A program made the position numbers and the translations under genes. From Anaerolineales bacterium (lineage in GTDB: Bacteria > Chloroflexota > Anaerolineae > Anaerolineales > Villigracilaceae): DNA of 64,000 bases. The notes under the pieces are model-generated. The model did no database searches. It had not been told where the DNA came from and worked only from the letters and a program-made list of their open reading frames with translations. Below, one piece after another: positions 52,180 through 63,154 of the stretch. The DNA lies in the NCBI GenBank assembly GCA_030583885.1, contig CP129480.1, positions 3,474,714 through 3,538,713 on the forward strand, given 5' to 3'. Within the stretch, counting starts at the first letter, position 1. Each line of letters begins with the position of its first letter.

Positions 52180-52734
52180 ATGATGACCCCACTCCAATTC
52201 TTTCCAAAACTTGAAACTGAGCGTCTCCTGCTTCGTCCCTTAACAATGAACGATCTTGATTTCGTTTTCAGGCATTTCAGCGAACCTCTCGTCACGGAAT
52301 TCCTGTTGGACGAAGCGCCCATTTCGGATATCGCCCAGGCACGGGAGATGATCGAGTCTTATCAGGAGTCTGAAACCAAATCCTGGAACCGTTGGGGTAT
52401 CGTACTGAAAAACAATCATCAGATCATCGGCACATGCGGATACCACAAATGGAACAAACGCGATCTCCGCGCGGAGATCGGCTACGATTTGGGTCCTGAG
52501 TTTTGGGGAAAGGGAATTATGACGGAAGCGCTTCGTGCGGCACTTCAAAATGGGTTGGAGGGAATGGGATTAAATCGGATCGAAGCGATGGTCCATCCGC
52601 AGAATCAAGGTTCCCTGCACCTGTTACACAAACTGGGTTTTCAAAAGGAAGGCTTGCTGCGTGACTATCACCACTCAAATGGAAGTTTCCACAGCCACTA
52701 TATCCTGTCCCTGCTGAAAAGGGATTGGAAATAA
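52180..52734 (+). CDS. GNAT-family N-acetyltransferase (RimJ/RimL type)
   Basis: 184 residues. ETERLLLRPLTMNDLDFVF is the RimJ/RimL N-terminal mark. The acetyl-CoA loop is in EIGYDLGPEFWGKGIMTEAL, followed by GLNRIEAMVHPQNQGSLHLLHKLGF. It moves an acetyl group to an amine, possibly a ribosomal protein N-terminus; the substrate is not shown. The start may be 52180 or 52183. Confidence 0.92.
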   Translation: MMTPLQFFPKLETERLLLRPLTMNDLDFVFRHFSEPLVTEFLLDEAPISDIAQAREMIESYQESETKSWNRWGIVLKNNHQIIGTCGYHKWNKRDLRAEIGYDLGPEFWGKGIMTEALRAALQNGLEGMGLNRIEAMVHPQNQGSLHLLHKLGFQKEGLLRDYHHSNGSFHSHYILSLLKRDWK

Positions 52735-52767
52735 GAACACATCGAGACGCTGCCTCAGTTTAATAAA

Positions 52768-52800
52768 AACAGACGGCCCATTTAAGGATGGCCGTCTGTT
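52768..52800. terminator. Bidirectional terminator between convergent genes
   Basis: Arms AACAGACGGCC (52768-52778) and GGCCGTCTGTT (52790-52800); it serves the acetyltransferase gene and the atp-mreB unit. Confidence 0.82.
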
Positions 52801-52817
52801 CCCATACCGCTTGTTAT

Positions 52818-53825
52818 TTATACCTGCGGCAAATTCCTGCGGATCACATTCAACATGCCAAAGCTTTTGACGGAGCCCTGCACCACACAGGTCAGCGGGT
52901 TATCCACAAGATATGCGGGGATGCCCAGTGATTTCGTCAGCAGTTTATCGATGCCGCGCAGCAATGCACCGCCGCCGCATAAGGCCACACCGCGGTCGAT
53001 AATATCGGAGACCAGTTCAGGCGGGGTCTTTTCCAGCACCTTTCGCCCCGTTTCAACGATCTGTCGCAACGGCTCTTGAAGGGCCTCCACGATTTCGCCG
53101 GTGGTCAACGTGACCGGACGCGGTAAACCAGTGACCTGGTCCTGCCCCTGCACTTCCATGCTGTTTTCAATGTCCTGCGGGACAGCCGCGCCAATACGGA
53201 TCTTCAATTGCTCCGCGGTCAACTGCCCGATGATCACACCATATTTACGGCGTACATAGTTAACAATGGCTTCATCCAAATCCAGGCCGCCCGCGCGCAG
53301 TGTGTCCGCGGCAACAATACCATACATGGCAATCACAGCGGCTTCCGTGCATCCGCCGCCCAGACAAATGATCATATTCCCAGACGGGGAATTGATCGGA
53401 AGGTCAATGCCGATTGCGGCAGCCAGCGGTTGTTGGATGAGGTACGCCTCGCGGCTTCCCGCCTCCATAATGGCCTCATACACCGCCCGACGCTCCACAC
53501 TGGTCACCCCAAAGGGGACCGTGATCATTACACGCGGACGAAAAATACGCATCGAACCACTGACACGCTGCAGCAAATATGCCAGCAGGGTTTCGGTAAT
53601 CTCGTAATCAGCGATGACCCCATGCCGGAGCGGACGCGCCACTTCAATTGTGTCCGGGACTTTCCCGTACATGTCACGCGCTTCCGCGCCAGCCGCCACC
53701 ATCTTCTGATCTTCCACTTCGATGGCGACAATGGTCGGTTCCTCCAACAGCACCTGGGCGCTGTCAGCGAGACGGGTGAACATGGTTCCGAGGTCTACAC
53801 CGAGGTCTTTCGAAAAGAATGCCAC
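52818..53825 (-). CDS. mreB: MreB-family actin-like protein
   Basis: 335 residues. Actin-fold phosphate loops are LGVDLGTMFTRL and CLGGGCTEAAVIAM, with ITVPFGVTSVERRAVYEA and ALCGGGALLRGIDKLL as further MreB marks. MreB filaments guide wall synthesis in rods. The phosphate-1 loop lacks the usual Asn (DLGTxNT reads DLGTMFT). The gene is six bases after atpC on the same strand, so it is probably transcribed with the ATP synthase genes. It may be one of several MreB copies; a cytoskeletal role is inferred from family only. Confidence 0.85.
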   Translation of the reverse strand: MAFFSKDLGVDLGTMFTRLADSAQVLLEEPTIVAIEVEDQKMVAAGAEARDMYGKVPDTIEVARPLRHGVIADYEITETLLAYLLQRVSGSMRIFRPRVMITVPFGVTSVERRAVYEAIMEAGSREAYLIQQPLAAAIGIDLPINSPSGNMIICLGGGCTEAAVIAMYGIVAADTLRAGGLDLDEAIVNYVRRKYGVIIGQLTAEQLKIRIGAAVPQDIENSMEVQGQDQVTGLPRPVTLTTGEIVEALQEPLRQIVETGRKVLEKTPPELVSDIIDRGVALCGGGALLRGIDKLLTKSLGIPAYLVDNPLTCVVQGSVKSFGMLNVIRRNLPQV

Positions 53826-53831
53826 GCGGGT

Positions 53832-54275
53832 CTAATTCTCCGAAGGTGGCATGCGCATGCCACCCTTGTTGCGATAACGACGGACAGCATCCAGACGCAG
53901 GTTGGATTTGCGTAAAGCAGCTTCCATCGCCAGATAGGCATCGGTATCCGCAGGCAGTCCTTTTGCCAACACATCCTCCGCACGCTTGCGGGCGGCTTCT
54001 GCCCGGGATTCGTCGATCTCCTGCACATTCTCGGCTGCATCGGCAAGGACGGTAATGGTATCAGGTTGTACTTCCGCAATGCCGCCGGCAACGGTATAGA
54101 GTTCCTCCATGCCGCCCGTACGGACTTTGATGATTCCGTACTTCAAGGTGGTAAGGATGGGCGCATGTTTGGGCAGGATGCCCATCTCGCCATCCGCGCC
54201 GGGCAGGACAACCATATCCACATCCCCTGCGAATACAGTGCGGTCCTGGGAAACAATTTCACATCGAATGGTCAT
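53832..54275 (-). CDS. atpC: F1 ATP synthase epsilon subunit
   Basis: 147 residues from the ATG at 54275; an upstream frame extension to 54368 is not conserved. TIRCEIVSQDRTVFAGDVDM, LPGADGEMGILPKHAPILT and YTVAGGIAEVQPDTITVLAD are typical. The C-terminal helical hairpin (IDESRAEAARKRAED) regulates the rotor. It follows atpD. Confidence 0.95.
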   Translation of the reverse strand: MTIRCEIVSQDRTVFAGDVDMVVLPGADGEMGILPKHAPILTTLKYGIIKVRTGGMEELYTVAGGIAEVQPDTITVLADAAENVQEIDESRAEAARKRAEDVLAKGLPADTDAYLAMEAALRKSNLRLDAVRRYRNKGGMRMPPSEN

Positions 54276-54324
54276 GAGTTCATTCCATGTCGTCATTTCG
54301 GGCTTCGCCCTTGTAACGACAATT

Positions 54325-55737
<1,413 letters not shown>

Positions 55738-56631
55738 TTATTTTGCGGCAAGCGCTTCCGCGCCGCCGACAATATCCAAAATATCGTTTGTGATCGCCTG
55801 CTGGCGAACCTTGTTATATGCCAGCTGCAAGGCGCCGACAAGTTCCTTGGCATTGTCGGTGGCATTACGCATGGCGATCATGCGCGCGGCATGTTCGCTG
55901 GCTTGTGATTCGAGAATCGCCTGATAGACCTGCAGGGCGGTGAAACGCGGGATGATCTCATCCAGAATCTCGCGCTGGTCGGGTTCATATTCATACGCGG
56001 CAGCGGGTCCATTTGCGGATTTGTGTTCATATTCCTCCACACGCCCCTCCCCGCCAAGTTCGAGCGGCAGAAGTTTCTTCACCGTGGCAACCTGACGTCC
56101 CATGTTGATGAAGTCGGTGTAAACGAGATAGACCTCATCCACATTGCCTTTGAGAAATTCATCCACGGCGAGGCGGCCAATTGCGGAAACGTCCACGAAG
56201 GTGGGTGCGGGGGGCAGATTGCTAAAATCTGCGATCACACGTTTACGGCGGCGGATAAGCAGGTCCCTGCCTTTTCTGCCAACGGCAATATAGTTAACCG
56301 GAGCAGGGTTCGGGTCAAAGCGCTGGGCCGTAAAACGGATCGCATTGGAATTGTATGCGCCTGCCAGTCCACGGTCACCGGTAACCACCACCACGAGGGT
56401 GTTGTTCACCGAATCGCGCGTTGCAAGCAGTGGATGCAGCGCATCCCGTCCGGGTTGTTCGGCAACGTGTTTCAAAACCTGCCACGCTTTTGTCGCATAC
56501 GCGCGGGTCGCCGTAACCGCATTGATTGCCTTGCGGACCTTGCTGGCGCTGACCGTCTCCAGGGCGCGCGTGACCTGCGAAATATTCTTTACGCTCTTGA
56601 TTCGGAGCCGCATTTCACGAGCGGAAGCCAT
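55738..56631 (-). CDS. atpG: F1 ATP synthase gamma subunit
   Basis: 297 residues. The N-terminal coiled coil MASAREMRLRIKSVKNISQV, then GDRGLAGAYNSNAIR and the C-terminal ESQASEHAARMIAMRNATDN, are the family marks of the central rotor stalk. GAGGAAAAATC is upstream of the ATG. The gene lies 12 bases before atpD. Confidence 0.97.
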   Translation of the reverse strand: MASAREMRLRIKSVKNISQVTRALETVSASKVRKAINAVTATRAYATKAWQVLKHVAEQPGRDALHPLLATRDSVNNTLVVVVTGDRGLAGAYNSNAIRFTAQRFDPNPAPVNYIAVGRKGRDLLIRRRKRVIADFSNLPPAPTFVDVSAIGRLAVDEFLKGNVDEVYLVYTDFINMGRQVATVKKLLPLELGGEGRVEEYEHKSANGPAAAYEYEPDQREILDEIIPRFTALQVYQAILESQASEHAARMIAMRNATDNAKELVGALQLAYNKVRQQAITNDILDIVGGAEALAAK

Positions 56632-56660
56632 AAGATTTTTCCTCTATTCCTTGATCAACC

Positions 56661-58319
56661 CTAAGCTGTCCAGCCCGCGCGGAAGCCATCCAGGGCTTTC
56701 GTCAAAGCGGCGCGATTATCATCGGTGATGGCTTTGCGGGTCAGAATATCCTTACCGATCTCGGGATGGGAAGTTGACATATAGCGCACCAGGTCCGCCT
56801 GCCATTGCGCCATTTTTTCAAGCGGCACCGCATCCGCATACCCGTTCGTGCCGGCATAAATGACAATGACCTGCTCCTCCATTTCCATGGGCTGGTATTG
56901 CGGCTGTTTGAGGATTTCCTGCATGCGCTGACCGCGGCCCAATTGCTGCTGCGTGGACTTATCCAGGTCGGATGCCATCAACGCGAACGCCGCCAACTCG
57001 CGGTATGCTGCCATGTCAAGGCGCAGACGCCCCGCCACCTGCTTCATCGCCTTGGTCTGGGCATCACCGCCCACACGCGAGACCGAGATACCCACATTCA
57101 CCGCCGGGCGGATGCCCGCATTGAACAGGCTGCCTTCCAGGTAGATCTGACCGTCTGTAATTGAGATCACGTTCGTGGGAATATAGGCGGAAACGTCGCT
57201 GAGCAGGGTTTCAATGATCGGTAATGAAGTCAGTGAACCGCCCGTGCCTTTCACCTTGACCGCCCTGTGGCCCTCTCCGAGCGCCTTGGCGGCTTCTTCG
57301 GCTTCATGCGTGGAAAGCGGCCCTTCATACACTGTACCATTCACGGCATCTTTCACATCCGCAAGTTCGCCTTTGAAATCACTCTTCGTGATCACATAGC
57401 TGTTTGCAAGGCGGGCGGCACGTTCGAGCAGGCGGGAGTGCAGATAAAACACATCACCAGGGTAGGCCTCACGTCCGGGCGGACGGCGGAGCAGGAGCGA
57501 AACCTGACGGTACGCCCACGCATGCTTGGAAAGGTCATCATAGATGATCAACGCATCGCGCCCGGTCTCCATGAATTCCTCGCCGATGGCGCATCCCGCG
57601 TATGGAGCAATATACTGCAGGGTTGCAGATTCATCCGCAGCGGCAACCACGATGATGGTGTGATCCATCGCACCGCTCTTTTCGAGAATACCCACCGTGC
57701 GGGCAACGGCGGCCTTCTTCTGGCCGATGGCCACGTAAATACAGATCAAATCCTTGCCCTTTTGATTGATGATCGTATCGATCGCAATGGCGGTCTTGCC
57801 GGTCTGGCGGTCGCCGATGATCAACTGACGCTGACCGCGCCCAACAGGAATCATCGAGTCGATCGACTTGATGCCGGTCTGCACCGGCGTATCCACATCC
57901 TGACGCTCCACCACGCCCGGGGCAATGCGCTCGAGCGGACGGAAACCGGTTGTCGCAATGGGGCCCTTTCCGTCGATCGGCTCGCCCAACGCATTGACCA
58001 CGCGTCCGATCATTGCATCCCCCACAGGCACGGAGGCTATGCGTCCGGTACCGCGCACGGTCATGCCTTCCACAATACCGTCGTACTCGCCCATCACGAT
58101 CACACCGACGCTCTCTTTTTCAAGATTGAAGGCGGTGCCCATCACGCCATTGGAAAACTGCACAAGTTCCTGCGAACTTACATTGGCAAGTCCTTCCACG
58201 CGGGCGATCCCATCCCCCGCTTCCGTCACTGCGCCAAAATCGCTGACGCTTGGTTCGGGCTTAAAGCCTTCGATTTGTTTCTGCAGATCACCGGTGATCT
58301 GCTTGATCAGGTCTGACAT
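56661..58319 (-). CDS. atpA: F1 ATP synthase alpha subunit with an enlarged loop
   Basis: 552 residues, about 40 longer than usual. The P-loop [35 protein letters not shown] and [20 protein letters not shown] are intact. The extra length is a charged insertion at about residues 305-359, between LLERAARL and [12 protein letters not shown], where family members have roughly 7-20 residues. GGAGG lies before the ATG. It is the first gene of this unit: no atpH, atpF, atpE or atpB genes lie upstream in the window. Confidence 0.97.
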   Translation of the reverse strand: MSDLIKQITGDLQKQIEGFKPEPSVSDFGAVTEAGDGIARVEGLANVSSQELVQFSNGVMGTAFNLEKESVGVIVMGEYDGIVEGMTVRGTGRIASVPVGDAMIGRVVNALGEPIDGKGPIATTGFRPLERIAPGVVERQDVDTPVQTGIKSIDSMIPVGRGQRQLIIGDRQTGKTAIAIDTIINQKGKDLICIYVAIGQKKAAVARTVGILEKSGAMDHTIIVVAAADESATLQYIAPYAGCAIGEEFMETGRDALIIYDDLSKHAWAYRQVSLLLRRPPGREAYPGDVFYLHSRLLERAARLANSYVITKSDFKGELADVKDAVNGTVYEGPLSTHEAEEAAKALGEGHRAVKVKGTGGSLTSLPIIETLLSDVSAYIPTNVISITDGQIYLEGSLFNAGIRPAVNVGISVSRVGGDAQTKAMKQVAGRLRLDMAAYRELAAFALMASDLDKSTQQQLGRGQRMQEILKQPQYQPMEMEEQVIVIYAGTNGYADAVPLEKMAQWQADLVRYMSTSHPEIGKDILTRKAITDDNRAALTKALDGFRAGWTA

Positions 58320-58356
58320 TCAGTAGCCTCCGCCAAAATTCTTTTTACGTACAAGA

Positions 58357-58381
58357 ACCCGGATAAGGGGCTTATCCGGGT
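58357..58381. promoter_or_regulatory. Hairpin in the 5' region of the atpA unit
   Basis: Perfect 11-base arms ACCCGGATAAG (58357-58367) and CTTATCCGGGT (58371-58381) with a three-base loop, about 40 bases before the atpA start on the minus strand. The role is unknown; a leader structure or operator is possible. Confidence 0.45.
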
Positions 58382-58575
58382 ATATGTGTTATTTTTCGCG
58401 TGCAACCATCTCAAAGTATACCTTCGTGAGCAGGGGTACAAGCGAGCCAATGATACCTGAAAGGCGAATGATTGTCTAGTTATGAACATTTTTTACCTTA
58501 AGAAATCATGTCTTCCGCCCCATCTGCGCTATGATTGCATGTGCAAGCGGCCATCCTTCGCCAAAGAGGAGAAAA

Positions 58576-59691
58576 ATGCCTGAAGAAAAAAGCCGTATTA
58601 AGCGATATTGGAAGATCGCGGTGCTCGCCAATATAAAGGACGATACCCAGCCCAAGCCGGAAGGCGTCCCGCCGGACGCCTATGCCGATTTCGACCACAT
58701 CGAAACCGTAGACTCGCTTCGCGCCGCGCTCGAAACGGATGGCCATAAAACAACTTTCATCCAGGCTGACAGAGACCTGCCCTATGCGCTCCGCACGGCA
58801 AAACCGGATATTTGTTTCAACATTGCCGAGGGCCTCGGCGGGGATGCGCGCGAGGCGCAGGTGCCTGCCCTGTTGGAAATGCTCCGCATTCCCTATACCG
58901 GTTCGCGTGTTTTAACAAACGGCATTTCTCTCGATAAAACCCTGACCAAACGCATCTGGCGCGACCGGCGCCTGCCCGTTGCGCCGTTCCAGGAATTCAG
59001 CGCCGCAGACGACTCCCTGCGCCCCGAATTGAAATTCCCGCTCTTTGTCAAGCCGGCCCGTGAAGGCACCGGCATGGGCGTGGACATGAAAGCCATCGTC
59101 AAGGACGAGAAGGAATTGCGCGAACGCGCTCAATACATCATCGATATTTACCAGCAGCCCGCCCTCGTGGAGACCTTCCTGCCGGGGCGAGAATTCACCG
59201 TCGGCATACTGGGGCGCGCCGATGCAAAGAAATTCTCCCGTCATCCCGAATGGTATGAAAAGGACGGCTTTCACCGCTTCCCCATTCTTGAACTGGACAC
59301 CACCCGTACCGATGAGCCCTGGGTCTATACCAATGAAGCCAAATCCAAGGAGGTCGGCGCAGACGGCTCTCCCGGCTACTTCTGTCCCGCCGAGATCGAA
59401 CCCGAACTGGAAAAGAAACTGAAACACCTCGCCTTGCGGGCGCACCTGATTCTCAACGCGCTGGATGTCTCCCGCACAGATATCCGCCTGGATGATGAAG
59501 GCAATCCGCGCCTGATCGAAATCAACACCCTGCCAGGGCTGACCCCCGATTACAGCGACCTGTGCCTGCAAGCCGCCGCCGAAGGCATACGCTATGAGGA
59601 TTTGGTGCTGGAGATCCTTTATCTCGGCGCCAGCCGCTGGGGCATGCTCGCACCACGCGAGGATCTGCCAGAGACACCCAGGAAAAAATAA
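58576..59691 (+). CDS. D-alanine-D-alanine ligase-like ATP-grasp protein
   Basis: 371 residues from the ATG at 58576, with AGAGGAGA before it. The ATP-grasp fold is visible: CFNIAEGLGGDAREAQVPAL (typical Ddl N-terminal part), FPLFVKPAREGTGMGVDMK, LVETFLPGREFTVGIL and the metal site LIEINTLPGLTPDYSD. Ddl joins two D-alanines for cell wall synthesis, but relatives ligate other amino acids. The gene stands alone, not with mur genes, so the exact substrate is open. Confidence 0.85.
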   Translation: MPEEKSRIKRYWKIAVLANIKDDTQPKPEGVPPDAYADFDHIETVDSLRAALETDGHKTTFIQADRDLPYALRTAKPDICFNIAEGLGGDAREAQVPALLEMLRIPYTGSRVLTNGISLDKTLTKRIWRDRRLPVAPFQEFSAADDSLRPELKFPLFVKPAREGTGMGVDMKAIVKDEKELRERAQYIIDIYQQPALVETFLPGREFTVGILGRADAKKFSRHPEWYEKDGFHRFPILELDTTRTDEPWVYTNEAKSKEVGADGSPGYFCPAEIEPELEKKLKHLALRAHLILNALDVSRTDIRLDDEGNPRLIEINTLPGLTPDYSDLCLQAAAEGIRYEDLVLEILYLGASRWGMLAPREDLPETPRKK

Positions 59692-59695
59692 GAAA

Positions 59696-59721
59696 ACAGG
59701 GTTATCTCACGACAACCCTGT
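59696..59721. terminator. Hairpin between the convergent ligase and cold-shock genes
   Basis: Arms ACAGGGTT (59696-59703) and AACCCTGT (59714-59721). There is no clear T tail, so the terminator call is weak. Confidence 0.45.
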
Positions 59722-59744
59722 CCATTTCGTAAAACGAACCCGTC

Positions 59745-59957
59745 CTACGAGATCGGCACCACGTTGGCAGCCTGCAGCCCTTTGGGACCTTCCTCCACGG
59801 AAAACTCCACCCTCTGTTCGGCTTCCAGCTTGCGGTAGCCGTCGGACTGAATGGCGCTGAAATGCACGAACACATCCTCGCCGCTCTCGCGTCCGATAAA
59901 CCCGTACCCCTTGGTCGCATTAAACCACTTGACGGTTCCAACTAAACGTTCTGACAT
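59745..59957 (-). CDS. Cold-shock protein (CspA family)
   Basis: 70 residues, a single cold-shock domain. RNA-binding motifs RNP1 (KGYGFIGRE) and RNP2 (VFVHFSAI) are intact after [11 protein letters not shown]. It binds single-stranded RNA/DNA and melts RNA structure. CAGGAGAAAT precedes the ATG, and an untranslated leader of roughly 75 bases is predicted from the promoter at 60039-60065. Confidence 0.97.
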   Translation of the reverse strand: MSERLVGTVKWFNATKGYGFIGRESGEDVFVHFSAIQSDGYRKLEAEQRVEFSVEEGPKGLQAANVVPIS

Positions 59958-60038
59958 ATTATATTTCTCCTGCTGAAAAAAATTTATGCCCGTCCACCTT
60001 CACGCTTTCAAAGGCGAATCGGGCACGCTGGGCGCAAG

Positions 60039-60065
60039 ATTATCATGCCTGATAATGTGTGTCAA
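60039..60065 (-). promoter_or_regulatory. Promoter and palindromic operator of the cold-shock gene
   Basis: On the minus strand, TTGACA (60060-60065) is followed after 15 bases by GATAAT (60039-60044). The two ends of this interval form the palindrome ATTATCA-GGCA-TGATAAT (60039-60056), overlapping the -10 box. The -35 box overlaps the stop of the PaiB-like gene. Confidence 0.5.
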
Positions 60066-60679
60066 GATTTTAACATCCGCTTTCTCTTCATCTCCCGTGC
60101 CACCTCCACCGAAGCGTCATCGCCGCGCATCTCCAACTCGTGGACAATGCCCGCGTAGGACTCATCGTCGCGGTTTTGACTCAGTTTCGAAGCGGCCTCG
60201 AGGCCTGTCACGTCGATGGCAAATCCCGCCACGCCGTGCATCTCCTTCTCCACGAAATCCGTGGGCAGAGCTTCCATACTGTAGCCCGTGCCAACTTCGT
60301 GTTTCTTGACCAGTTTGCTGAGCAGGGCTCTGAGATCATCCCCCTCCAGCATGCGAACCTTGCCGTAGACATGGACGTTCATGTAATTCCAGGTCGGTAC
60401 GTTGACGTGGTTGTACCACCTCGGCGAAATATACGTATGCGCGCCTTGAAAAATAAGCAGTACTTCCTGCTCGCCAAAACTCTTCCACTGCGGGTTCGCA
60501 CGGGACATATGCCCCAATATCGTCAGCGACCCGTCCGCATTTTCAATCACTTCCGTCGGCAGGTGCGTCCCGATCAATTTCTCCCCGTCATGTGAAACGA
60601 GCACGGGGAAACCGTTCCCTTTCAGGAAATCGACAATTTTCGCATGATTTTCTTCGCGATAAAGTTTGGGGATGTACAT
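60062..60679 (-). CDS. PaiB-family FMN-binding protein
   Basis: 205 residues, normal for the family. MYIPKLYREENHAKIVDFLK, then HLPTEVIENADGSLTILGHM, ANPQWKSF and GAHTYISPRWYNHVNVPTWN, is the PaiB signature. The fold is a flavin-binding split barrel; PaiB of Bacillus is described as a negative regulator of sporulation and protease genes, but in most bacteria the role is not known. It diverges from the spermidine-synthase-like gene. Confidence 0.93.
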   Translation of the reverse strand: MYIPKLYREENHAKIVDFLKGNGFPVLVSHDGEKLIGTHLPTEVIENADGSLTILGHMSRANPQWKSFGEQEVLLIFQGAHTYISPRWYNHVNVPTWNYMNVHVYGKVRMLEGDDLRALLSKLVKKHEVGTGYSMEALPTDFVEKEMHGVAGFAIDVTGLEAASKLSQNRDDESYAGIVHELEMRGDDASVEVAREMKRKRMLKS

Positions 60680-60761
60680 AAATCAATTCTCCATGGTGGT
60701 TAGTACAAAAATCAATCGACCTCTACGGGTATAATCCCACCATTCTACTTCAGGAATAACA

Positions 60762-62315
60762 ATGAAAAAATACCTTCTTTTTACCGTCTTCATCTCCGGC
60801 ATGACCACCCTCGGCGCGGAACTCACCGCAGGTCGCCTGATTGGCAACGTCTTCGGCACCAGCAACCTCGTCTGGGCCAGCATTATCGGCCTCATCCTCA
60901 TCTACCTGGCCTTCGGCTACTTCCTCGGCGGCAAATGGGCGGATAAAGACCCGACTCCGCTCGCCATGTACCGTATCCTCGCCTGGGCAGCCTTTACCAT
61001 CGGGCTCGTGCCGTATGCCGCCGTACCAGTCCTCAGGTCCGCTGCGGATGCGTTCGAGGCCTTGAGTGTCGGCATCATGGCCGGCTCCTTCGTCGCCGTG
61101 CTCGTGCTCTTCATCGTTCCCATCACCCTGCTTGGCACCATCTCTCCCTACGCCATCCGCCTCTCCATGGACGACACCGCCAGGTCGGGGCAGATCTCCG
61201 GGCAGATCTACGCCATCTCCACGCTCGGCTCGTTCATCGGCACCTTCCTGCCCACGCTCATCTTTATCCCCACCATCGGCACGCGCCTGACCTTCGTATT
61301 GCTCGGCATGACTCTCTTGATCGTTGCACTGGTCGGGCTTGCCCGTTTTGCAAGCCGGCGTGAAATGCTCAAACTCATCTGGATGCCCATCCTGCTCGCG
61401 CTGATCGCGGTCCTGTTTTCCAGTTCCGCGCTTAAGCAAAATACCGGGCAGGTCTACGAAGCCGAGTCGGCCTACAACTACATTCAAGTGCAGGAGGTCA
61501 ACGGCTATACGCTTCTGCGCCTCAACGATGGGCAGGGCGTGCATTCCATTTATCATCCCGACGTTTTGTATTTCAACGGTCCGTGGGAGCAATTTTTGGT
61601 CGGACCCTATTTCTACGCAGACCGCTCACCGGATGAAATAACCAGCATGGCAATCGTCGGTCTCGCTGCGGGTACGGCGGCGCGTCAGGCGACCGCTGTT
61701 TATGGCGATGACATCCAAATTGACGGGTTCGAGATCGACGGCAAAATTATCGAAGTTGGGCGAACATATTTCGATATGAACCTGCCAAACCTGAATGTCA
61801 TTGTCGGCGACGGCAGGCTGGGCCTGGATCGCAGTCCGGTCACATATGATATCATCGCCATCGATGCGTATCGTCCGCCGTACATCCCCCCGCACATGAC
61901 CACCCTCGAATTCTTCGAGATCTGCGCCTCGCACCTCGCCGACGACGGGGTGCTGACCCTCAACGTTGGCTCCACCCCCGGCGACCGCCGCCTCATCGAT
62001 GGTCTCGCCACCACCATGGCCCAGCTCTTCCCCACCATCCACATCATGGACATCCCCGCCACGCTCAACACCATGATCTTCGCCACCAAACAGCCCACCA
62101 CACGCGAAGCCTTCTCGGATAACATGATCCGCCTCGCGCAGGATTCCAGCCTCGACCCCGTGCTGGTGATAACGATGGCGTCCACCTTTACCCATCTCCA
62201 ACCCGGCTACGAAACCACCACCGTCTTCACCGACGACCTCGCCCCCATCGAATGGATCGTCAATAACATGGTTGTCAACTTCGTCCTCGAGGGCGGCCTG
62301 GAGTTTTTACAGTAA
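60762..62315 (+). CDS. Membrane-bound spermidine-synthase-like protein
   Basis: 517 residues. About seven hydrophobic segments make up the first 215 residues (from MTTLGAELTAGRLIGNVFG to IWMPILLALIAVLF), and a methyltransferase/aminopropyltransferase-like domain follows (about 225-500) with MAIVGLAAGTAARQA, IDGFEIDGKIIEVGR and YDIIAIDAYRPPYIPPH. In the third of these the acidic residue after strand 2 is Glu/Asp as in spermidine synthases. It is related to the truncated gene at 2-970. TATAAT at 60730-60735 is the likely -10 box. The substrate is unknown. Confidence 0.85.
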   Translation: MKKYLLFTVFISGMTTLGAELTAGRLIGNVFGTSNLVWASIIGLILIYLAFGYFLGGKWADKDPTPLAMYRILAWAAFTIGLVPYAAVPVLRSAADAFEALSVGIMAGSFVAVLVLFIVPITLLGTISPYAIRLSMDDTARSGQISGQIYAISTLGSFIGTFLPTLIFIPTIGTRLTFVLLGMTLLIVALVGLARFASRREMLKLIWMPILLALIAVLFSSSALKQNTGQVYEAESAYNYIQVQEVNGYTLLRLNDGQGVHSIYHPDVLYFNGPWEQFLVGPYFYADRSPDEITSMAIVGLAAGTAARQATAVYGDDIQIDGFEIDGKIIEVGRTYFDMNLPNLNVIVGDGRLGLDRSPVTYDIIAIDAYRPPYIPPHMTTLEFFEICASHLADDGVLTLNVGSTPGDRRLIDGLATTMAQLFPTIHIMDIPATLNTMIFATKQPTTREAFSDNMIRLAQDSSLDPVLVITMASTFTHLQPGYETTTVFTDDLAPIEWIVNNMVVNFVLEGGLEFLQ

Positions 62316-62322
62316 CGGCACA

Positions 62323-62426
62323 TGTCATTGCGAGCCGCGCGTTTGCATTTTACGGCGACGTGTGCCACGAAGTGGTAAGCAATCCTCACATATTTTGAGA
62401 TTGCCTCTTGAAGACTCGCAACGACA
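62323..62426. repeat. Palindromic repeat of the TGTCATTGCGAG family
   Basis: Ends TGTCATTGCGAG (62323-62334) and CTCGCAACGACA (62415-62426), with inner AGCAATCCTCA and TGAGATTGC arms. It shares its plan with the element at 6293-6400 and here sits between genes. Confidence 0.72.
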
Positions 62427-62449
62427 TATTGATAAGAAATTAAGAAATT

Positions 62450-63115
62450 ATGAAACCCACCCTTTCCCACCTCACCTCCCTGCTCACTCCCCTCGCATTG
62501 ACCGGACTTGCCCTGCGTATCCTGCTCACACCGCTGTATTACACCGTGGAATACAGCATGCCCTACTTCCCCGCAGACGAATACGGCTTCACAAAGGAAG
62601 ACCGCCTTCAATGGGCACCCTACGCCGTGGAATATCTGGTCAATGACGAAGAAATTTCCTACCTTGGCAGCCTGCAATTCGAGGACGGCAGTCCGCTGTA
62701 CAACGAACGCGAACTCAGGCACATGGAGGATGTCAAGGACGTGGCGCGGGGCGCATTGCACATCTGGTATGTCACTCTTGCGCTTCTTGCCCTGTTCGCC
62801 GCTCTGGCATGGAAGGGGAACTGGCTTCCCGAATATCGCAACGGTCTGCGCCGCGGCGGCTGGTGGATGATCGGGCTGGCACTCGCGCTTGCCGCGATTG
62901 CGGGCACGGGCATCCTGCTTAATCCCGATATTTTCTGGTCCTTCTTTACCGCCTTCCACACCCTCTTCTTCGAAGGCGACTCCTGGCTCTTCTATTATTC
63001 GGACACCCTCATCCGTCTCTTCCCCATCCGCTTCTGGCAGGATGCGGTCCTTTGGGCGGCGGTCATCGCCCTGGGTGGCGGCTTGGGGCTGGCACTGGGA
63101 ATAAAGAGACCGTGA
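62450..63115 (+). CDS. DUF1461 (TIGR01906-type) integral membrane protein
   Basis: 221 residues. One N-terminal membrane segment, an outer loop containing YTVEYSMPYFPADEYGFTKE, then three membrane segments (about 100-115, 135-160 and 192-215). The stretch DRLQWAPYAVEYLVND and LYNERELRHMEDVKDVARG is the family's best mark. The function is unknown. The gene follows a repeat element and has no visible ribosome-binding site. Confidence 0.82.
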   Translation: MKPTLSHLTSLLTPLALTGLALRILLTPLYYTVEYSMPYFPADEYGFTKEDRLQWAPYAVEYLVNDEEISYLGSLQFEDGSPLYNERELRHMEDVKDVARGALHIWYVTLALLALFAALAWKGNWLPEYRNGLRRGGWWMIGLALALAAIAGTGILLNPDIFWSFFTAFHTLFFEGDSWLFYYSDTLIRLFPIRFWQDAVLWAAVIALGGGLGLALGIKRP

Positions 63116-63140
63116 ACGACCCAATTAACCAACTTTGTGC

Positions 63141-63154
63141 TATAATCCGCGCCA
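63141..63154 (+). promoter_or_regulatory. Leaderless promoter of the aspS leader peptide
   Basis: A perfect TATAAT (63141-63146) ends seven bases before the ATG at 63154, so the message should begin at the first base of the leader ORF. The -35 box is unclear. Confidence 0.6.

Noticed and set aside
57267..58316. A 349-codon plus-strand open frame
   Set aside because: It lies entirely opposite atpA; no family features, rich in His and Arg as expected of an antisense shadow.
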